Origin: Austropuccinia psidii
Lineage: Eukaryota; Basidiomycota; Pucciniomycetes; Pucciniales; Sphaerophragmiaceae
Direction of reading: 5' to 3'
Assembly: GCA_023105745.1 (NCBI GenBank)
Contig: JALGQZ010000001.1
Coordinates: 60,365,937 to 60,429,936 of the forward strand
Length of the DNA stretch: 64,000 bases
Shown here: positions 48,449-58,927 of the stretch, piece after piece
How the letters are laid out: every line of letters starts with the position of its first letter
How positions within the stretch are numbered: the stretch's first letter is position 1
Made by a program: the position numbers and the translations under genes
Notes under the pieces: generated by a model
Told to the model about the DNA's origin: nothing
What the model saw: the letters and a program-made list of their open reading frames with translations, nothing else
Database searches by the model: none

Positions 48449-48674
48449 TTTTTTTTTTGATCTGATCTTTTATCCTTAATGTTAATCAAGACAGTTTATT
48501 TTATTTATTTTTTGTTATTATAATTTTCTTTATGTTAAAAAAAGATTTTTTTTTTTATTTTCTGTTTAAATTTTTTTTTTTTTTATTTTATGTGAATTTT
48601 TTTTTTTTGGAGTGATTAAATTGATGAGTGATATTGAATGAGTTTCAATTTGAGGAGTGAGGTTATATTTTGAA

Positions 48675-48751
48675 ATGGTGTAGTGGTTAGTGATTCCGGG
48701 TTGCTTTCAGCCTTCACCAAGGTCCTGGGTTCAATTCCTGCCTCTGGCAGC
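48675..48751 (+). other. tRNA-like / SINE-like module inside element C (antisense)
   Basis: TGGTGTAGTGGTTAGTGATT resembles a tRNA D-arm/A box, and GGTCCTGGGTTCAATTCCTG resembles a T-arm/B box, spaced as in a tRNA. The T-arm pairs at four of five positions (one G-T and one T-G), but a clean acceptor stem is not visible. It runs opposite to the coding strand of C. A diverged copy is at 37331-37403 (minus). A tRNA-derived SINE absorbed by the retrotransposon, or a pol III promoter remnant, is the likely explanation. Confidence 0.45.
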
Positions 48752-49039
48752 AGTGTCGTCAAACTACAATCATACTGGCATTATGTTCATCACTCTGTGG
48801 AGGGTGCTCTGTACTGATGGACTAGTATCTGTTGAGTTATGGTGATCTGTTGGGACTAATTGAATGATATTCTGGCTATGTTTGGGGAGCCCACACTCTC
48901 TTTCATATCTATGATTACTGTGTTCAATTTGAATTTCTGAGGTGGATGTATGGGAGTATGTCAAAGAGTGGCTAAACCAATACTATTGGGCTAACGTTAT
49001 CCAGTATACCTCTGTGTGTGATTTTTTGTTTGTTTGTTA

Positions 49040-49500
49040 ATTGTGGGTGAGTACCATTTTGATATTCCAGTGTCTTCTTTTACTGTATCTGAACAAATTT
49101 TGTTGTTTGGTTACTTGTTTTTCCTAACTAGATACTATTTGCTTGCTTTTCTGAATTCACTGACCAAATTATGACTGGCCGTCATAATTTTGACATTTTA
49201 AATTCTTTGATCTTCCTTTTCTGTATCTGAGTGGCCTATCTTGTTTGGTTGGTCTTTCTTCCCTGTCTTGATATAGTTTTCTTGCTTTTATGGCAAATTA
49301 TGACCGGCGGTCATAATTTTGACATTTTGAACTTCTTCTATCTTCTTTTTCTGTATCTAAACAGCCTAGCTTGTTTGGCTGGGTTTTGTTTCTTCTTGTT
49401 TTCCTTTCCATATTTGATTGGTTCCTGTCTCAAAGAACCAAATTATGACCGGCAGTCATAATTTTGACATTTTGAGCTATCTGTAACTTCTTTTGCTGTA
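49040..49500. repeat. Tandem repeats of about 127-145 bp with a palindromic core
   Basis: Palindromes begin near 49167, 49295 and 49440: AAATTATGAC...GTCATAATTT with a GC-rich 3-5 base centre; the middle one is perfect with 11-bp arms. Each is followed by TTGACATTTT, CTTTT(C/G)CTGTATCT and CTTGTTTGG-type blocks. A weak fourth unit precedes them (49040-49165). No coding potential. Confidence 0.8.
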
Positions 49501-49766
49501 TCTGCACACTATCTTTTAATTGTTTTTTTTAAAAAAAGAGAAATAACATTAATAAAGGCCTATGGGCCCACACTTCCCCAAAATTATGCCATTTTTAATA
49601 TGAGGTGGCATAAGAACAGATAACCACCCCTGTTTTTTTTAAATAAAATCATTATACTTGTACATTGAAAAAAAATCTCTTGGAAAATGTTGAGTTTAAA
49701 GTCCTTTATTGAATACTGATTTATAGCCTTGAGTGATAAGATACTTGAAAGAAAAATTGAAAAATA

Positions 49767-50093
49767 GAAATTCCTCTTTGATAAGGCAGGAGGTCACTGC
49801 CCAGAATTATGGAAATGTTGAAAAAAGATTTTTTTTTATGTTTTTGAATGATTTGAAATTCCTCTTTGATAAGGCAGGAGGTCACTGCCCTGAAAGATGA
49901 GATTATTCTAGATGAAGGTTTTTTTTATAAAGCAATCAAAATTCTTGAAAAAAGGTTGAGTAAATTGAAATTCCCTTTGATAAGGAAGGAGGTCACTGCC
50001 CTGAATTATGGGAATATTGAAAAGATTCTTTTTTTATGTTTTTGAATAATTTTAAATTCCTCTTTGATAAGGCAGGAGGTCACTGCCCTGATA
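49767..50093. repeat. Four tandem units with a GATAAGGCAGGAGGTCACTG core
   Basis: AAATTCCTCTTTGATAAGGC-type cores start at about 49767, 49855, 49967 and 50054 (spacing 88, 112 and 87 bp), separated by T-rich spacers with TTTATGTTTTTGAAT. The core is strictly kept while the spacers vary in length. The function is unknown. Confidence 0.85.
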
Positions 50094-50207
50094 CTAATAC
50101 AGATATGAAAATAATTCTCTTTTTTTTAGGTTATTTCTTTTATTATTTTTGCTATTTTTTATGGTGGTTTTTTTTCATTGGCAATTGAAATTGGATTACT
50201 TCAGTTA

Positions 50208-53177
50208 TTATTGAGAAATATTCAACCTCCTGTTGTGAATTACTGAAAGACATATGTCCTTCAATATTTCTCCAAATATCTTGTTGCGTTGTTTTCTTTG
50301 TGTATTTCCTTTCCATTCTGAAACAAAACCTTTGACTTCATGAATAAACATGTACCCAAAATCACACCAGCAAAGAGTTCCTCCCAAGATTTCCAAACCA
50401 TCTAGATTCAAATATTATTGAGCCCATAACATTTTGTGATACAGTCCTTTTATTGTCATTTGATAATATCCATAAGGCTTCTTCCAGTAAGGATTCCATA
50501 AATTTCCTTTGATTCCAATAGTGGTCAGTAATTCCAGAAAATCAACATTTGTAAGATTTGATCCAGGTAGTTCTGAAAGATATTTGGTTTGAATTATTGG
50601 TGAATCTAGCTCATAATCATACAGTTGTTTAAATGATATTATTGGAAGTATTACATAATCTTCCACTCCTTCATATTCTGGTATGTCTTTCTGTATGCCA
50701 TTTTGATTCTGGGAGTCATTTGGTAATCCAGATGTAATTCCTTGATTTTGATTGAATAAATCAGTTGAGCTTGAAAGGCAGCATATTTGATCATAGGAAT
50801 CATTAAATTCTTCTAGAATGCTAAGTCTAGCTAGCCTTTGCGTATTTTCTGATAACTCTCCTTCTTCTAGGTCTTCAAACATTCTGCTTTGCTTATATTT
50901 ATCTTCCCAATTTCCATTATTTTGTTGACATAACTTCAATTCATCTTCTGATTCTACTGATTTTCCTTCTAGAACTATTTCCATTCTTTGTTTAATCCCT
51001 TTCTTAATATAACTATCCCAAACTTGATCCATTTTGTCTTCAGTAATTATGGAAATTTCCTTTTCCAATTCTTCAAATTTTCTTTTTGCCAATGGCTTGA
51101 TTATGCTATCTTTTGGTTCTTCACTTAGTAAATCTTTTTCAGTGTCACCAATGTACCCAGTTTCTTCTTGAAATAAATTGAAATAGTCTTCTCAAATTCT
51201 TGAGGAATTTGCTTCAGGTGGCTTCAGATCCATTTTGAATTTCTTCTGTGGGCTTTCTACTTGATCTTCTTTGTTCATACCACTTAACTCAAGTGCTAGC
51301 CATTTCTCTGAGTCTTCTATGGCTATGTCCAGATTTCTTCTCATCTTCTTTAGTTCCTCTTTGATTTTTTCTATTGCTTCACTATCTTCTACCTCCAGTT
51401 TATCTTCTGTCTCCTTTCCTTTAGATTTTATATGAGTTACAGCAGGAATACTTTCTTTAGATGAAGATAATATTCTTTACTTTTCTTCAATTATTATTTG
51501 ATTAAAATTCTCAAATACTAAGAAGTCCAGGTAGGTTTTTTCTTCACTTTCAAAAGTGACTTCAAGATTTTTAATTTGACCAATTGGCTTCAAAGAGTTG
51601 ACTGTTGATTTTGATGCATAAGGGCTGATGTTTAATTCTGCTTTTAGGGCTATTTCCTGAGCTATAAAATTCAAGTCATTTTTTGCATCAAAAATAGCTG
51701 AGAAGGGTATTTTGTTAGGTCCAAGAAATATTGTCTTCACTCTTGTTGAAGATTGACTTTCTGTTTCCTCTGTTTCATTTATTTTGGATGATTCTGCTTG
51801 ATGTACTGACCATTTTCCAATCTCTGAAGATGCACAAACTTGCATACCACTGGGTGGAGAAATCTTCCAACCCATGGCTTAAGGGTTACATATTGGTAAA
51901 CATAATCAATGTCCATCTTGCTCTGGATAACTAAATATTTCCCCTTGCTTGTGTGAAAATTCCAATTTAACCTTATTATCTGCTAAAAATGGTCTTCCAA
52001 GTATAGTGTGTACATCTCCTTTTGCTATGAATAAACAAAGTTCTTTTTCTTCTTCTGTTATCATAGTAATTGGTGTAAATTCTGAGAGTCCAACCAAAGA
52101 TGTTGTATGTCCACCAATTCCTCTGAGATTCATATTGAGCTTTCTACTTGTAAGTGAGGCTTTAATTGCAATTTCCTCTGGTATTATATTAAATTCTGAT
52201 CCAGTATCCACCAATGCCATTGTAGGATATTCTTCTCTTCCAATAAATACTTCCATAAATCCAAGTGGGCATGCGTAATGTAATCTTGGGGTATCATAGT
52301 CCTGTAGCTTTAATGAAAGTAGTCTTTATTGAATATTTGACGTATTGACTGATTTTATCACCTCTTTTTCCTGAGTAGTTAAATTTTGTAATTCATCAAT
52401 AAAGGTTGGTGACATTGATAATATTTCTTCAAGAGTAAGATTTATTCTTTGTTCAAGTCTTTTCTTCATCACATTTTCAATTATTAGCTTTGGGTTATTG
52501 GCTGTAGATATTACCTTGTCTTTTAATTCCATCTTTTGTGACTCCTGTCTAAGTACCTCCTTATTCTTTTCCTTGGAAATGACTTCAATATCATCATTAT
52601 CTACTTCCTTTCCTTCTTGTGTTTTCTTGTATTTTGTTGGAATTAGAACTCTTATTTCTTCTTCTGCCTCATCTTCCTCATGGTAGGAACCTGGTATCTT
52701 CTTTTTAAAGGGTTTGTGTGTTTCAGTTTTATCCTCTTGCTGGGTTTGACTTTGACTTTCCTGTCTTGCAGCTCTTTGCCTTGTCTGTCCAAGCCCAACA
52801 TTTATTTGAATATTTTCATTTGCTGGTGATATTTGAGGAGGTTTCCAGTTTCCCCATTCTTCTATTTGAGCTATAGCTGTTGCCTTCTCACCTTTTCTTT
52901 CCTCAATTACTGTTGTTTCTTGCTTATTTGGGGGTGGATTTGATTGTTCCATAATTTTATTTGAAAAATCCTCCTGATCTTTGGAAAAATGTCTGACTAA
53001 TTCTTTTGTAGATTTAGGGCCTTCTGTGGGTACTCTTTGAAAATTTGGAAAAAGATATGTTCCTCCACGCTCCAATAAAATTCTTTTCTCCAAGTATTCT
53101 GCGAGGTGATTAAATTGTATTGCAGAATGACCTTCTTCTAAGCAGTAATAACACTTCAGTAGCTGTATTGGAGCCAT
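50208..53177 (-). pseudogene. Gag C-terminal / protease polyprotein of C with tandem retropepsin-like domains
   Basis: One minus-strand frame from 53177 to 50208, broken by stops near 52326, 51880, 51477, 51195 and 50413. Order: a knuckle-like CYYCLEEGHSAIQFNHL (C-x2-C-x4-H, last Cys not clear); a charged region; retropepsin with MALVDTGSEFNIIPEE and ILGRPFL (52256-51906); a second retropepsin-like segment with AIFDAKNDLNFIAQEIALKA (51875-51477) lacking the D-T/S-G signature; a coiled-coil-like segment (IEKIKEELKKMRRNLDI); and a 290-residue region of unknown function (51092-50208, with FEDLEEGELSENTQRLA and GNLWNPYWKKPYGYYQ). The frame differs from gag and from RT. Confidence 0.8.
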
Positions 53178-53226
53178 TTGTGCTGGAACATATGGGTTGT
53201 AAAGGATATCTTGGCCTTAGTGGCTG

Positions 53227-54696
53227 TTAGCTTTGCATAACTTTCTGATCTTGATTATTTCCTGATTGTATTTTATTTGGAGATTCAACTACTTCTGAAA
53301 GGTGTTTGAGCTGATTCAATACTTCCTTAACTGATTCCTTCCAAGTATCCTTTGATTGATGCCTCTGCAGCTGAGGATTTTGAATTTTTTGGGTAAGATC
53401 TTTCATTTTCTTTAAGACTTCTTCCCAGCTCTCCTCTTCAAACCTAGCTTTCTTCTCTTGTGACTTTGGTTGTGAAAACTCCTTCTGTTGAATTAAGACT
53501 TTGGCTTCTAAATCTTGTTCAATATATAACTTTAAGATTTCCAATCTTGGAATGATATAACCACCATCCAAAGCTTGCACCATGGCCTTATCTTTAATCA
53601 TTTCTTTGTGAATAGATTCTTGACCACTTGAGGAAAGACTTGCCAAAATTTCTTGATTGTGATTGATATCTCCTTGTATATATTGATACCTTCTGAGATA
53701 ATTAATAATGGATTCATATTCACCAATAAACTTTTTATATTGAGTCATATTTCTAATTCCTCCTTCTTGTTCAATCTTTGTAAATAATTGAGTAATGGAG
53801 GACAGCTTGTATCTTCTTTCAGGTGACACTATTCCCCATCTCCTCTTCATATCCAATTTTAATTGCTCCCAATTGCCAGTTTCATATCCAAGCATTCCTT
53901 CAATATGGTAGCTAATTTCTTGATCTTTAGTCCAAAAGGATATCTGTCTTGCTATATCCCTTCCACTTGCTCCTTCAATTTCTGCTATATTTTCTACTCT
54001 TTTAATAAATCTTTCCACTTCCTTTCCATCAAACCATAAATTATAATACTTTGGTCTGATCTTGACAATGGGTGTATTGTTTTGTGGAATTTCTTGTTGC
54101 AATGGGCTTGAAGCCTGTGCATGAATATTAACCCGCTTTGGTAGATTATTTGGTCTTTGTGAAGTGAATGGAGTTGATGAGGCCATAGGCCTTGAAAATG
54201 GTGATGGTGACCCTTCTTGTCTAAATATTCTTGGCATGCTTGTAGTTTCTTCCATTGGGCTGTTTTCTGCGGTAAAGCTTGACTCTTTCCTTTTCCCTTC
54301 TTTTTTAAGGAGTGTAATTAATTCTTGTTGCATTTCCAACATTCTTTGATGAAGTCTTTCTACATCAGAAATATCTTCTTGTCCTTGCATGGTCTCTTCA
54401 TTTATAATTTCTTCTTTGGATTCATCTGGATTGTGTGGTATCTTTGATGATGATTCTGAATCCATATTGATATATTCTTTGTTGATTTCCTCTTTTTCAC
54501 TTTTCTTTTTAATTTAAAATAGTTCCTTGAGTAATTTCTGAAAATAATCTGTAATTATCTTTTGATCTTTCTTCTTGGTTTTGGGTGTACCAACTGGTAT
54601 ACTATAATCTATAGGTGATTCTTCTCCAGGTGGTGTTTCTCCTCTTTTTGGATAATAATAGTGAAATGATTTTGTTGAAGAACTTGATGGTAACAA
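53227..54696 (-). pseudogene. Gag of element C
   Basis: Main open frame 54465-53227, 412 residues: acidic N-terminus with a coiled coil (DISDVERLHQRMLEMQQEL), then a retrotransposon gag domain (YNLWFDGKEVERFIKRVENI, GYETGNWEQLKLDMKRRWG, FIGEYESIINYLRRYQY) and a charged C-terminal part. The same frame continues upstream to 54696, interrupted by one stop near 54514, with a Pro/Ser-rich start (SSSSTKSFHYYYPKRGE). The knuckle-bearing continuation lies in another frame (53177), so a frameshift separates Gag from the protease polyprotein, by mutation or programmed. Confidence 0.85.
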
Positions 54697-54864
54697 TGAT
54701 TTAGAATTTTGTGGTTTTTCTGACTCCAGATTGACTTGATAGGCGCTTCAAATGTTTTATTGATAAAAGGCTTTTTTTATGGATTAAATTTGAATGTATT
54801 TTATTTGATAATAGACGGATTATTGATGATTGAAGCTGTTGTTGGCCACTTTTGGGACCCCAGA
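54697..54864 (-). other. Leader and primer-binding region of C
   Basis: On the coding strand the 5' LTR is followed by TCTGGGGTCCCAAAAGTGG, the expected place of the primer-binding site. The primer tRNA is not identified. Confidence 0.5.
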
Positions 54865-56511
54865 TGTGGGAACTCCTTTTGGCGTGGGATGAAATAAGGC
54901 AGTACCTTGAGGGGGAGATTATTGGTAAGTCTGTTTTTAATTTCAGAATTGTCCAATGACCATGGGTGCTAAGGTGTATTAGCTGCCCCTCTAAATAATA
55001 ATGAACAGTCAGCCTACAGAGAATCACAAAATAAAATAAGATTTGTGGCTTTAACAGATAGAGAAGACTTATCAGCAGTCTCTAAATCAGACCTATCAAT
55101 AACACTACAGTAAAAACTCTGATCTAAAATTTCTGATAAAATAAACACTAGATTTTTTTTTATTTTAATAAAAGTGATGATAATATATATATATATGTTT
55201 TGGGTTTCTGTTATTTTAATAAAACTGATAAAAATAATTTTTTTTTAATAAGAATGATAAGAGTATATATATTTCTTATGGTTTGAGGTTGATTATAATG
55301 ATTTTTTTTTGATATGAGTACTAATAATAAGACTACTGGATTTGATTCTTTTAGGATTTTTTTTCAATACTGAGTTTATATCACTACTACTTCTCTTTGT
55401 TAATAACACTAAGCTTTAACTATGGTTATACTACTATTCTTCACTAATACTAAGATACTGAGCTTTTACTATGGTTATACTACTATTCTTCACTAATACT
55501 AAGCTACTGAGCAAGGCTACTGAGCTTTTACTACGGTTATACTACTATTATTCACTAATACTAAGCTACTGAGCAAGGCTACTGAGCTTTTCACTACTAA
55601 GACACTACTACTATTCTAGATATCCTGCTAGCTCAGGGATGGTGGTGATCCTGGATAGTGGGAACTTGTTTCATGATGCTGGGGAAAATGAGGGAGAGAG
55701 GACCTCTATTTATAGCTTTTGGGCCTCCATAGAGCTTCTCAAAACAGGGTACTTAGAAAAAATCATAGTTGAGAGGTTTTAGCTAGTGAGATGTGTAGTT
55801 TTGGTGTAGCAACGTGACACAGGATCCAAGTTCTGACCAATGAGATTGAGTTGTCACGTCAATTGGTAATTATGGGTATGCACCTGGAATTGATTTGAAT
55901 TCTGACCAATCACATGGTGTTATTATTTTAAGGAACTTTAGCCGTGAATTCTGACCAATGAGATTTATTTATCATGTCAATTTGTAATTATAGGTATGTA
56001 CCATGAATTAATTTTATTTCTGACCAATCAAACAATTTTCTGATAAGTCTTGAATAATTTGTGGTTTGTATTTGAAAGGATTAGTCAGCTGCTGTGCAAT
56101 TGCTGCCCATTTTTGATGTCCAGCTTATGGGTTAGGTTAAATTAATTCTTTGTTTTTTTTTTAAAAAAAAATTGTCTGTTTTCTTCCAAAAAGATTTTAT
56201 TATTCTGTTTTGATTTTGTTTTATTCTTCTCGGAACTTCCACAAACAATAATTTTGAAATTGCCTTCAATGTGGCTTGAACCAGCTACATGACCAATCCA
56301 GAGGTTAATAGCTCCTTCTTGTCAACTGAGACAGGATGTTTTTCTTTTTTTAGTCCGGAATCCTAACTGTTTCCATAGCACTACACTCCTTTTCAGTACT
56401 CTAAAATCTTCAAAAATATTGGATATATTTAGTTCTATATTTTTTATTGATTTTGTTTTAGTTTTTTTTCTGGTAAGCTTGAAGCTGATAATAATGGTAT
56501 GGAATACCACA
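54865..56511 (-). repeat. 5' LTR of element C, 1647 bp
   Basis: Matches 44459-46093; TGTGG/CCACA ends. It has one extra unit of the CACTAATACTAAG repeat block, which accounts for most of the length difference. Confidence 0.93.
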
Positions 56512-57069
56512 GCGGACATGGGTTTGCAGATTTGGAGGCATATCATTAGGGCTCAGGGGGAGCGTGAGAATGGTAAGGTGCAGAGAAGATGAGGCAGGGG
56601 TGAGGCTGGAGATGGGGTGGCGCCATCAGAGTCATATCTTGAGGGTGCTGCAGAAGCATAATCATGGTAAGCGGTGGAGAGGATTAGGTGGGGGTGATTG
56701 TGGAGGTGCGGTGGCGGGAGTGGAAGCATATCTTGGCTGCTGGAGGCGATGATTAGTGGGTTGTGCAGAAGCCAATTCATGTGCAAGAGTAGGCATGGTA
56801 AACGGGTGAGATGATCAGACAGTGGGGAAGAAGGCATCTCATGCACCAATCTGACCATGCCAAATTGCTGCCTTGCAACATGAGGTAATTACCCAAACCT
56901 TATAAATGGTGTTTATATGGGTTTTTGCTTTGAGTGACATACTCATTTGACACATTTGGAAATTGACATTGTCTTGACGCAGATGTGATGTGAACCACTA
57001 AATCCAAGGACTATAATGTAACACTAATGCAACTGAAGGAAGATTACATACTGAGTGTGGTGCAACATG
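56512..57069. other. Right subterminal region of T
   Basis: GC-richer, with degenerate units containing GCAGAAGC(A/G)TAA.(C)ATGGTAAG and GCATATCTTG (about 56560-56790), related to 44330-44458. A minus-strand TATA-like CATTTATAAGGTTTGG lies near 56898-56913, upstream of a 101-codon minus frame (56858-56553) rich in Pro/His/Ser that mostly reflects the repeats. It may be the promoter and first exon of the T gene, but I have no further support. Confidence 0.4.
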
Positions 57070-57109
57070 AAGTCAATTGCTGGCAATTGACATGAAATTT
57101 GCCCTGGTG
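57070..57109 (-). repeat. Right TIR of T
   Basis: Ends AAATTTGCCCTGGTG; inverted match of 35495-35534 with the same TCAATTG/CAATTGA palindrome. Confidence 0.9.
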
Positions 57110-57112
57110 ATA

Positions 57113-58927
57113 TGCTAGATCTCTAGGCAGCTGAAAGATTCAGAAGCCAGGTATGGGGCCACCAAGACTGAATGGCTCTAGAGAAACTGCACTATTATTT
57201 GGAGGGTGCAGTCTTTGAAGTCTACACAGACTGCAGAGCCTTGAGGTCTACACAAACTGCACAGCCTTGAAGTCTTTACTGAACATGAAGACTACCAATA
57301 GACACATGCTGAGGTGGCAAATAGCCATCCAAGAGTATAGCGGAAATATGACCATCATATACAAGGAAGGCAAAAGCCACACCTATGCGGATGGCCTCAG
57401 CAGATGGCCACTAGAAAATGTCAAAAGAAACCCAGAATATGACCCTGAAGTAGAATCCAAGATTCCTATCCATTTCATGCAAATAGATAGGGGCAAAAAC
57501 TTCAGATTTTCTGAATGGGCCCCAAGAAGTGGTACTCCAGACAGGGGAAACACTGAATCAGAGGGGACAGAAACTCCCATATTGGGAATAAGCTTCTCAG
57601 AGCTGCATAATGAGCTCTTCAATGCAGTAATAAAGACATATTCCAAACACAAACAGTGTGCATATTGTTGCAACTCCTTCAACAAAAATACAGGAGCCAA
57701 GAACTAGAATCCCAGTTAGAGGAACCCTGGTTGAGGGACTATAAGGATAAAATATTTTTGCTTATAGATGGCCTGCTCTACCATAGAGAGAAGCAAACAA
57801 GTTCTCTCACAGTAATAGACAGAGACCATATATCCTTGATCCTGCAAGAATGCCATTACTGCCCCTATATGGGACACATAAGTGAAGACAGGACCCAGGA
57901 AAGGGTAGCAAGCACAGCTTGGTGGTCCAAATGGGAACAAGAGCTGAGTGAATACATCAACACTTTTGAAAGATTCCAAAAGTAAAACGGAAAAAATGGG
58001 AAGAAGTATGGATTACTTCAACACATAGAAGAACCCAAACACCCATGGGAGACCATCAACATGGACTGGGTCACAGGACTTGTCCCAGGAGGCAAAGAGA
58101 GCTTCAATGCTTTCCTGATCATAGTTGACAGGTTCAGTAAACATATGAGATGCCTAACATGTCATAAAGAGGATAAAGCAATGGACACAGCCTTGTTATT
58201 TTGGAATAATATTATATCCAAATGTGGAGTCCCTAAGATCATAATTAGTGATAGGGACCTGAAATTCACATCAGAGTTTTGGACCAACCTCTATGACATG
58301 CTGGGTAAAAAACTGGCTTTTTCTACAGCTTACCATCCACAAACAGATGGACTAGTTGAAAGGATGATCCAAACAATGGAGGACATCCTTAGAAGATTCT
58401 GTGCTTATGGAATGGAATATAAGGACCATGAAGGCTACACCCATGACTGGGTTACCCTTCTGCCTACAGTCCAGATAGCTTATAACACAAGCCAGCACTC
58501 TACAACAGGAAAAACACCTTCACTGGTAGAAAAAGGGTGGAACCCCCTATTGCCTGTGGATTGCTTGAAGAAGAATATTCTAACCATCCACCCCACAGCC
58601 AAGGACTTCCATAATATGTGGAAAAAGGCTTGTGACACAGCTGCCAAATGCATAGCTGAGGAAAAAGAATACAAAAAACAGAGGTGGGACAAATTGCACA
58701 TGGAACTTGACTTCAAGTAAGGGAAACAAGTGCTAGTGTCTACACTTAACTTCAACAACCTTAAGGGAAAAAAGAAAATGAGCAGCTCATTTGTAGGGCC
58801 CTTCACTATCATTGAACTGATGGGGAAAAATGCAGCAGAAGTCAAAGTCACAGAGGAGTTTTCCAGGAAACACCCAGTATTCCCAGTGAGTTTTGTGAAG
58901 CCTTTTTTCCAGACAGAGGAGGACAAG
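57113..58927 (+). pseudogene. Pol of A2, second part: RNase H end and integrase
   Basis: Resumes after T. A 27-bp local duplication of CTACACA(G/A)ACTGCA type occurs at 57218-57265. Then RNase H end ([31 protein letters not shown]), tether, and integrase: H/H kept but both zinc cysteines are Phe (FERF, 57965-57976), then NMDWVTG, ISDRD and LVERMIQ with all D,D,E residues present. Stops at 57983-57985 and 58718-58720. The frame is cut in KPFFQTEEDK by element B at 58928, so the chromodomain-like tail is absent here. Confidence 0.88.

Larger units (their letters stand above)
44459..56511 (-). mobile_element. LTR retrotransposon C, 12,053 bp, two LTRs
   Basis: Minus-strand element: 5' LTR at the right (54865-56511), primer-binding region, gag, protease region, a 2.4-kb repeat-rich non-coding block, an RT-integrase ORF, polypurine tract and 3' LTR at the left (44459-46093). 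RT, then integrase, then LTR is the Ty3/gypsy order. LTR ends are TGTGG/CCACA. The outer flanks (CCCAA left, GCGGA right) do not match, so the TSD is lost or the flanks recombined within the repetitive T DNA. The LTRs are very similar, except for an extra CTACTGAGCTTTTACTATGG-type unit in the right one, so insertion is relatively recent. Confidence 0.88.
35495..57109. mobile_element. Large TIR DNA transposon T, 21,615 bp, TSD ATA
   Basis: Inserted in the RNase H region of A2. The ends are inverted repeats of about 40 bp: the first 15 bases CACCAGGGCAAATTT are identical, then two short blocks differ (TGCA/CATG and TTG/CCA), and the rest matches to about base 40. ATA flanks both ends (35492-35494, 57110-57112); with T and one ATA left out of the comparison, the A2 sequence is continuous and collinear with A1. 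A CAC terminus plus a 3-bp duplication suggests the CACTA/EnSpm (CMC) superfamily; this is inference. Native parts appear to be the subterminal repeats and minus-strand gene remains (38617-43572). Large parts are later insertions: C fragment, solo LTR-A3 and element C. Confidence 0.85.
28568..58927 (+). mobile_element. Ty3/gypsy LTR retrotransposon A2, interrupted, 3' end outside window
   Basis: Same family and order as A1, starting with a complete 5' LTR. Three later insertions split it: solo LTR-D (31583-32290), element T (35495-57109) and element B (from 58928). With these set aside, the A2 segments are collinear with A1 from leader to integrase C-terminal region. The chromodomain-like tail and 3' LTR would lie beyond element B. 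Many stops and altered catalytic residues make it inactive. Its left flank is AAAGG inside a family-B LTR. Confidence 0.9.

Noticed and set aside
48675..48751. A functional tRNA gene
   Set aside because: A-box and B-box-like motifs are present, but no convincing acceptor stem or anticodon arm can be formed.
44454..56516. Target-site duplication around element C
   Set aside because: CCCAA and GCGGA do not match; flanks are related repeats, so recombination may have removed it. No TSD is claimed.
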